Part shown: in pieces, positions 7,173 through 11,062 of the stretch
Position numbering within the stretch: the stretch's first letter is position 1
Layout of the letters: every line of letters starts with the position of its first letter
Origin: Puniceicoccales bacterium
GTDB lineage: Bacteria; Verrucomicrobiota; Verrucomicrobiia; Opitutales; JAIRKQ01
Direction: 5' to 3'
Assembly: GCA_031288455.1 (NCBI GenBank)
Contig: JAITRI010000089.1
Span: forward strand, 1-11,062
DNA: 11,062 bases
Position numbers and translations under genes: made by a program
Notes under the pieces: generated by a model
Database searches by the model: none
Seen by the model: the letters and a program-made list of their open reading frames with translations, nothing else
What the model was told of the DNA's origin: nothing

Positions 7173-7201
7173 TTGACATGGCCGTGCAAGATGCCTTGAT
7201 C
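7173..7201 (+). promoter_or_regulatory. Candidate promoter of tRNA-Arg
   Basis: A perfect -35 box TTGACA (7173-7178) lies 43 bp before the tRNA. The best -10 candidates are poor: CTTGAT at 7195-7200 (16-bp spacing) or TTGATC at 7196-7201 (17 bp). Transcription would start near 7207, just ahead of the mature 5' end at 7216. The -35 is clear and the -10 is inferred. Confidence 0.5.
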
Positions 7202-7215
7202 TTCGATGAAGTCAC

Positions 7216-7291
7216 GGGGCAGTAGCTCAGTGGATAGAGCAGCGGCCTTCTAAGCCGAAGGTCGAGGGTTCGAATCCCTCCTGCCCCGCCA
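7216..7291 (+). tRNA. tRNA-Arg (anticodon UCU)
   Basis: A complete 76-nt cloverleaf can be drawn. The acceptor GGGGCAG (7216-7222) pairs with CTGCCCC (7281-7287), the discriminator is G, and CCA is encoded. The D stem is GCTC/GAGC, the T arm GAGGG-TTCGAAT-CCCTC and the variable loop AGGTC. The anticodon loop CTTCTAA gives anticodon TCT, which reads AGA and AGG. The anticodon stem GCGGC against GCCGA has one G-A mismatch at the outer pair (27-43). It stands alone, with repeat unit D upstream and gltX converging from downstream. Confidence 0.97.
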
Positions 7292-7314
7292 CCGCTGCCA
7301 CCGCTGCCACCGCT
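7288..7314 (+). repeat. Three tandem copies of GCCACCGCT at the tRNA 3' end
   Basis: The 9-mer GCCACCGCT occurs three times without a change. The first copy begins with the discriminator G and CCA of the tRNA, so GCCA is repeated at 7297 and 7306. The array fills the gap to the gltX stop codon at 7318. Replication slippage on the tRNA 3' end would explain it. Confidence 0.9.
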
Positions 7315-7317
7315 CGC

Positions 7318-8640
7318 TCACATCTTCTCCGCTCCGATGAAATTATCCAGACGCGCGAGAACTGTGTCCCTGCCGAGGACACTCACGAGCCCGAAAAATC
7401 CTGGACCGACGCTGCGGCCGGACAGCGCGAACCTGACGCTGTGAATGTATTCTCCGCTTGGAATTCCGTTTGCGGACGACAACTTCCGCAGCGCCTCCTC
7501 CACTGATTTTTCGTCGACAGTGTCCAGAGCTTCAAATGAAACCTTGAATTCTCGTAGACGTGCGCCGATGTCATATTTCGCCCGCAATTTTTCGAGAGCC
7601 TGCGCATCCCGCGAAAAATTCTCGCGGAAAAAATATTCCGTGAAATTTTCCAATTCCGACAGCGATCGCAATTTTTCCTGGCACAGCAGCAGTGCCGCAC
7701 ACACATAGGCACCGTCAAATTTTGCCACATCGATGCCACATGCGCCTAAAATTTCCACGGAGCGGCGACAAAATTCATCCGCCCCAAGCGAACGCAGATA
7801 TTCTCCATTGAAAAATGCCATTTTTTTTTCGTCGAACCGTGCGTTGTTTTTGTTGACATCAGCGATGTCGAACAGTCTGATAATTTCTCCGATGGGCAAT
7901 ATTTCTCTGTCCTCCTTCGGTGACCATCCCAGCAGACACAGATAGTTGCGCACCGCTTCCGGAAGAAAATGATCCCGCTCATAATCCTCCACCAGGGCTC
8001 CACTGTCCCGCTTGCTCATTTTCCCGGGGCCGTGCGCCTTCAAAATGAGAGGAATGTGCGCAAAAAGTGGCGGTTTCACACCAAATGCGCCGAATAATTC
8101 CGTGTGCTTGCTCGTGTTTGATAGGTGATCTTCTCCGCGGATGACGTGCGTTATGCGCATTAGCATGTCGTCGATCACGTTGACCAGATGAAAAACCGGC
8201 TTCCCGTTGGAGCGGACGATGACGAAATCCTTCTCCTCCCTGCGGACGACATCGCCGCGGATGAGATCTCGGATCAGCTGCGGCTCTCCGGAAACTTTGA
8301 AGTAAATCGCGCCATCTTTTTCATAGGCGCGCCCGATTTTTTTCAAAAACTCTACGCGCTCGTCGTATATTTCCTTCCGCTGGCTCTGGAAATACGGCGC
8401 ACATGGACCTCCAACGGTGGGCCCCTCATCCCAGTCGATGCCGAGCCACCGCATGCCGCGCATCAGGACATCGAGAAATTCGCTTCTGTCGCGTTCATCG
8501 TCAGTATCCTCGATGCGCAGAATGAACTTTCCGCCGCTGTGCTTCGCGTATAGCCAATTGAACAGCGCCGTTCGCGCACTGCCAATGTGAAAAAATCCAG
8601 TGGGACTGGGCGCAAATCGCACTCTAACTCCACCATCCAT
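7318..8640 (-). CDS. gltX: Glutamyl-tRNA synthetase
   Basis: Class I aminoacyl-tRNA synthetase charging tRNA-Glu with glutamate in the cytoplasm. It has 440 residues, slightly shorter than the common 460-500. The HIGH motif is HIGS (18-21) in RFAPSPTGFFHIGSARTALF, followed by LRIEDTD. The region AIYFKVSG...IRGDVV and the RGEDHLSNT motif precede the KMSKS equivalent KMSKR (207-211). The C-terminal anticodon-binding part starts after about residue 300 (NNARFDEKKMAFFNGEYL). No Cys-type zinc knuckle stands out in the N-terminal half. Whether it also charges tRNA-Gln cannot be told from this. The ATG at 8640 is 18 bp after the rplS stop, with no strong ribosome binding site. It is the last gene of the rpsP-trmD-rplS-gltX run and faces tRNA-Arg with no visible terminator. 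Confidence 0.96.
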   Translation of the reverse strand: MDGGVRVRFAPSPTGFFHIGSARTALFNWLYAKHSGGKFILRIEDTDDERDRSEFLDVLMRGMRWLGIDWDEGPTVGGPCAPYFQSQRKEIYDERVEFLKKIGRAYEKDGAIYFKVSGEPQLIRDLIRGDVVRREEKDFVIVRSNGKPVFHLVNVIDDMLMRITHVIRGEDHLSNTSKHTELFGAFGVKPPLFAHIPLILKAHGPGKMSKRDSGALVEDYERDHFLPEAVRNYLCLLGWSPKEDREILPIGEIIRLFDIADVNKNNARFDEKKMAFFNGEYLRSLGADEFCRRSVEILGACGIDVAKFDGAYVCAALLLCQEKLRSLSELENFTEYFFRENFSRDAQALEKLRAKYDIGARLREFKVSFEALDTVDEKSVEEALRKLSSANGIPSGEYIHSVRFALSGRSVGPGFFGLVSVLGRDTVLARLDNFIGAEKM

Positions 8641-8658
8641 CTGCGGCCCACACGGATT

Positions 8659-9009
8659 TTACTTGTCCTCTTTCACCTGCATCGCACTCTTGCCCTCTCT
8701 TTTGCGCATGTAATACAATTTCGAGCGCAGGACTTTGCTGGAGCGATCGACGGTAATCTTCGAAATAAATGGCGAATTCACGTTAAAAATGCGCTCCACT
8801 CCCTCCCCATAGGAAATTTTTCTGACTGTGAACGTAGCGTTTATGCCGGATCCGCGGCGCGCAATGACGATGCCAGAGTACACTTGACTTCTCTCCTTGT
8901 CGCCCTCTTTGACTATTGTGTGCACGCTGACGGCATCTCCAACCTTGAAGACAATGCGGTCCGCTTTCACCTGTTCCTCCGTAACGATTTTCTCTATTTC
9001 GTGATTCAT
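8659..9009 (-). CDS. rplS: Large ribosomal subunit protein bL19
   Basis: Structural protein of the 50S subunit at the 30S-50S interface, 116 residues, the normal length. Family signatures are FKVGDAVSVHTIVKEGDKERSQ, then the YSGIVIARRGSG core, FTVRKISYGEGVERIF and the end SKLYYMRKREGKSA. The ATG at 9009 overlaps the trmD stop as ATGA and has GGGAG about 8 nt before it, which settles the start; an upstream extension of 24 residues is trmD sequence in another frame. Translational coupling to trmD is likely. Confidence 0.97.
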   Translation of the reverse strand: MNHEIEKIVTEEQVKADRIVFKVGDAVSVHTIVKEGDKERSQVYSGIVIARRGSGINATFTVRKISYGEGVERIFNVNSPFISKITVDRSSKVLRSKLYYMRKREGKSAMQVKEDK

Positions 9010-9692
9010 TCTGAACTCCCACTTTTTATTAAATCCATTCGGCGCTCCTTCGTGCGCAATAGCCTCTGCGCACGTCGCCATTTCGCTATCTCTCCGTGAT
9101 TTCCAGACAGCAGCACGTTCGGAACTGCCATGCCACGGAATTCCGCCGGGCGCGTGTACTGCGGAAATGACAGCAGTCCGCCGCTGAAACTGTCCTGATC
9201 CAGCGAATTCGCATCGCCCAAGACCCCTGGAATCTGCCGAATAATCGCATCCATCAGCACAGCGGATGCCAGCGTTCCGTTTGTTATCACGTAGTCACCG
9301 ATGGAGATTTCCTCATCCACAAGCGCTTCCCGCACGCGCTGATCGATGCCCTCGTAGTGCCCGGATAGCAGAATCAGGTGCTCTTCGGCGGACAATCTTT
9401 TCGCCGCTGCGGACGTCAACTTCGCGCCATCTGGACTCAGAAATATCGTCCTGGAATTGGGAGTTTTCAGCTCCTCCACGGCCGCAAAAATCGGATCCGG
9501 CCTCATTACCATGCCGGCCCCACCGCCGAATGGGCTGTCATCCACGGACCCATTCTTATTGGTCGACCAGCGGCGCAGGTCGTGGAGATTGATCGTCACA
9601 AGTCCACTGCGCACGGCGCGGCCAACGATGCTGCATGACACGAATCCATCGAGCATGTGCGGAAACAGCGACAGGCAATCAAACTTCACCAT
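9006..9692 (-). CDS. trmD: tRNA (guanine-N1)-methyltransferase
   Basis: SPOUT-class trefoil-knot enzyme that makes m1G37 in tRNAs with G36-G37, using S-adenosylmethionine; it prevents +1 frameshifting. It has 228 residues. Visible signatures are FDCLSLFPHML at the start, DDSPFGGGAGMVM (about 51-63), the cofactor-binding SGHYEGIDQRV (110-120) and ISIGDYVITNGTLASAVLMDAIIRQIPGVLG. R152 and the general-base aspartate D167 (DSF) are kept. YTRP and VLLSGNH follow. The family GLLDxPHYTRP appears as GLLSFPQYTRP and GGE as NGT, so some usual residues vary. ATG 9692 fits the family start and has GGAGG 11 nt upstream; an ATG at 9710 would add six residues. It begins 22 bp after rpsP, with no rimM between them. 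Confidence 0.96.
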   Translation of the reverse strand: MVKFDCLSLFPHMLDGFVSCSIVGRAVRSGLVTINLHDLRRWSTNKNGSVDDSPFGGGAGMVMRPDPIFAAVEELKTPNSRTIFLSPDGAKLTSAAAKRLSAEEHLILLSGHYEGIDQRVREALVDEEISIGDYVITNGTLASAVLMDAIIRQIPGVLGDANSLDQDSFSGGLLSFPQYTRPAEFRGMAVPNVLLSGNHGEIAKWRRAQRLLRTKERRMDLIKSGSSE

Positions 9693-9702
9693 GGCAACAT
9701 TG

Positions 9703-9707
9703 ACCTC
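9703..9707 (-). promoter_or_regulatory. Ribosome binding site deciding the trmD start
   Basis: GGAGG on the minus strand lies 11 nt before ATG 9692. It overlaps the alternative ATG at 9710 (ATGGAGG), so it cannot serve that codon. This favours the shorter TrmD. Confidence 0.6.
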
Positions 9708-9714
9708 CATTCAA

Positions 9715-9975
9715 CTACGCCGTAAGCAGCGACCTTCTGGCTCTTTTAATGAGAGATTTCACAGTATCCGTCGGCTTAGCTCCGACTGATATCCAATAGT
9801 CAGCGCGATCGAGCAGCATGGCTAATTCCGTGGAATTCCCCCTGGCATTTGGATCATAGTTTCCTATCGCCTCCACAAACCTTCCATCGCGACGGCTCGT
9901 GCTCTCGGCGATCACTATTTTATACACCGGACGATTTCTATTGCCACGCCTCTGCAGTCTAATTTTCAATGCCAT
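9715..9975 (-). CDS. rpsP: Small ribosomal subunit protein bS16
   Basis: Structural and assembly protein of the 30S subunit, 86 residues. Signatures are MALKIRLQRRGNRNRPVYKI, IVIAESTSRRDGRFVEAIGNYDP and ADYWISVGAKPTDTVKSLIKRA. The ATG at 9975 matches the family start exactly; a TTG six codons upstream is open but unsupported. Only AGG directly against the start codon is seen, too close for a normal Shine-Dalgarno sequence. It is the first gene of the translation run, with a TTGACA box 36-41 bp upstream. Confidence 0.97.
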   Translation of the reverse strand: MALKIRLQRRGNRNRPVYKIVIAESTSRRDGRFVEAIGNYDPNARGNSTELAMLLDRADYWISVGAKPTDTVKSLIKRARRSLLTA

Positions 9976-10010
9976 ACCTACGATCGAAAACAAAAACTAA
10001 ACGCATTTCT

Positions 10011-10016
10011 TGTCAA
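10011..10016 (-). promoter_or_regulatory. Candidate -35 box of the rpsP operon
   Basis: A perfect TTGACA on the minus strand. No good TATAAT follows at 16-18 bp (the options are TTGTTT or TGTTTT near 9987-9993). If used, the transcript would start about 5-10 nt before the rpsP ATG and be almost leaderless, in agreement with the missing ribosome binding site. The box is seen; its use is inferred. Confidence 0.4.
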
Positions 10017-10024
10017 GGATTGTT

Positions 10025-10059
10025 TGCGACAATTCCGCATTTTTGACGGCAATTCCGTC
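10025..10059. promoter_or_regulatory. Pair of similar dyads upstream of rpsP
   Basis: Two 15-bp imperfect palindromes share CAATTCCG: TGCG-ACAATTC-CGCA (10025-10039) and GACGG-CAATT-CCGTC (10045-10059). Their centres are 20 bp apart, about two helical turns. They sit just upstream of the TTGACA box of rpsP and downstream of the fabF stop. This geometry suits a repressor or activator binding as two dimers, but they may also be short RNA hairpins. No T run marks either as a terminator. Confidence 0.35.
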
Positions 10060-10149
10060 TGCGTGGCACTCGGCTCACTCTACTAATCTACTAAAAAAGC
10101 ATCGGTGCCGCAAAATGAGTGCGCTAGGTGCACGACGGGCGCGTGTGAT

Positions 10150-11062
10150 TTATGGCGTAAGTTTTTTGAACATCAGCGCCGCGTTGTGTCCGCCAAATCC
10201 CATGTTTTCGCTGATGGCGCAGCGAATGTCAGCGCGCACGGATTCATTGGGGACGTAATTCAGGTCACATTCTGGGTCCGGCGTTGAATAGTTTATCGTC
10301 GGCGGAACGATGCCTGTTTCTATTGTTTTCGCGCACACAGCCGCCTCCACTGCCCCGGTCGCGCCGAGCAAGTGCCCAGTTGCGCCCTTTGTGGAACTAA
10401 CGAGCAGCCTGTCGGCGTGTTCCACGAAAAATTTCCTTATGGCCATCGTCTCCGTCCTGTCATTGTACAGCGTCGACGTCCCATGCGCATTGATGTACTG
10501 CACATCGGATGGCTTGACGCCGGTCTCATCGAACAATTCTCGGTAGCAGCGGACCAGCCCGTCACCCTCCGGGTCCGGAGCGGTCATGTGGTACGCGTCG
10601 CAGCTGGAGGCGTACCCGACTATTTCGCAGTAGACATTGGCGCTCCTATGGAGCGCGTGTTCAAGAGTCTCGAGCACCAAAATTCCAACGCCGTTCCCCA
10701 TGACGAATCCGTCTCGCGTCGCATCGAACGGACGACTGGCGGTTTCGGGCGTATCATTGTGGGATGTCGACATCGCGCGCATGGAACAAAATCCAGCAAA
10801 GCTCAGGGGCGTCACGACCGCTTCGCTGCCGCCCGCCAGCAGCGCATCCGCCTTCCCGAATCTCAGCAGATGGAACGCTTCTCCGATGCAATGAGTGCCC
10901 GTGGCGCAGGCGCTAAGAACGGCAAAGTTCGGACCCTTCAGCCCAAATTCAATGGCAATGACTCCGGATGCTATGTCGGCGGTGAGCGCAGGAATCATAA
11001 AGGGAGATACGTATCTGTGCCCGCGATCGTAGAAAATCTTGGACTGTTCCATTAGCGTGAAC
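10150..11062 (-). CDS. fabF: 3-oxoacyl-[acyl-carrier-protein] synthase II, 5' end outside window
   Basis: Condensing enzyme of type II fatty acid synthesis, joining malonyl-ACP to an acyl-ACP. The frame is open through the window edge, with about 303 C-terminal residues visible and roughly 110 missing. Numbered from the internal Met at 11052, the nucleophile is C49 (SACATGTHC). The two catalytic histidines are H190 (NAHGTST) and H227 (GATGHLLGATG), with K222 in STKGATGH. The spacings of 141 and 178 match KAS II. The end ENMGFGGHNAALMFKKL is typical. The Met at 11052 is internal, because the frame reads on upstream and the family has more N-terminal sequence. KAS II rather than KAS I is judged from the motif style. 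Its stop lies 174 bp before rpsP in the same direction. Confidence 0.93.
   Translation of the reverse strand, partial: FTLMEQSKIFYDRGHRYVSPFMIPALTADIASGVIAIEFGLKGPNFAVLSACATGTHCIGEAFHLLRFGKADALLAGGSEAVVTPLSFAGFCSMRAMSTSHNDTPETASRPFDATRDGFVMGNGVGILVLETLEHALHRSANVYCEIVGYASSCDAYHMTAPDPEGDGLVRCYRELFDETGVKPSDVQYINAHGTSTLYNDRTETMAIRKFFVEHADRLLVSSTKGATGHLLGATGAVEAAVCAKTIETGIVPPTINYSTPDPECDLNYVPNESVRADIRCAISENMGFGGHNAALMFKKLTP

Noticed and set aside
7216..7314. Integration site of a mobile element at tRNA-Arg
   Set aside because: The repeated 9-mer is local and in tandem. No integrase, distant direct repeat or foreign gene block is in the window.
8587..9099. A 170-residue plus-strand frame opposite gltX, rplS and trmD
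   Set aside because: It spans three real genes on the other strand and resembles no protein family.
10372..11055. A 227-residue plus-strand frame opposite fabF
   Set aside because: It is the antisense of a clear KAS II gene with all catalytic residues. Its translation has no domain character.

Overview
The window carries housekeeping genes of a Gram-negative bacterium. The protein styles fit Verrucomicrobiota best, probably the Opitutae side: the DnaE palm region around PPDFDIDF, the GltX N-terminus and the form of YebC. This placement rests on remembered family patterns, not a search. Dispersed hairpin repeats and strong AT/GC contrasts between coding and non-coding DNA are the only accessory-looking material. 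I see no phage, transposase, CRISPR or defence gene.

Layout: positions 1-254 hold the first part of a GC-rich stem-loop repeat cluster (units A, B and E, 20-455). The 3' end of dnaE (minus strand, 255-4016) runs into this cluster, so the last 68 or so residues of DNA polymerase III alpha are encoded by repeat DNA. A 136-bp divergent spacer, containing a dyad with an AAACGTTT core, separates dnaE from yidC and yebC (plus strand, 4153-6656), which form a tight two-gene unit. A 559-bp gap (6657-7215) holds one or two probable terminators, a second copy of the repeat cluster (fragment F, units C and D) and the promoter of tRNA-Arg(UCU) (7216-7291). The tRNA converges on gltX, 26 bp away, across a triple 9-bp tandem repeat.

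The minus-strand block rpsP-trmD-rplS-gltX (9975 down to 7318) is a translation operon: ribosomal proteins bS16 and bL19, the tRNA m1G37 methyltransferase and glutamyl-tRNA synthetase. rimM, usual between rpsP and trmD in many bacteria, is absent from it. Upstream lie a TTGACA box and two similar dyads 20 bp apart. The window ends inside fabF (minus strand, 5' end missing).

Functionally the genes cover replication (dnaE), inner-membrane protein insertion (yidC), translation or gene control (yebC), translation (tRNA-Arg, gltX, rplS, trmD, rpsP) and fatty acid elongation (fabF). The most notable feature is the repeat family: multi-hairpin units recur in two clusters with a conserved AT-rich spacer, the stems are kept while sequences change, and one cluster has been absorbed into the coding end of an essential polymerase.
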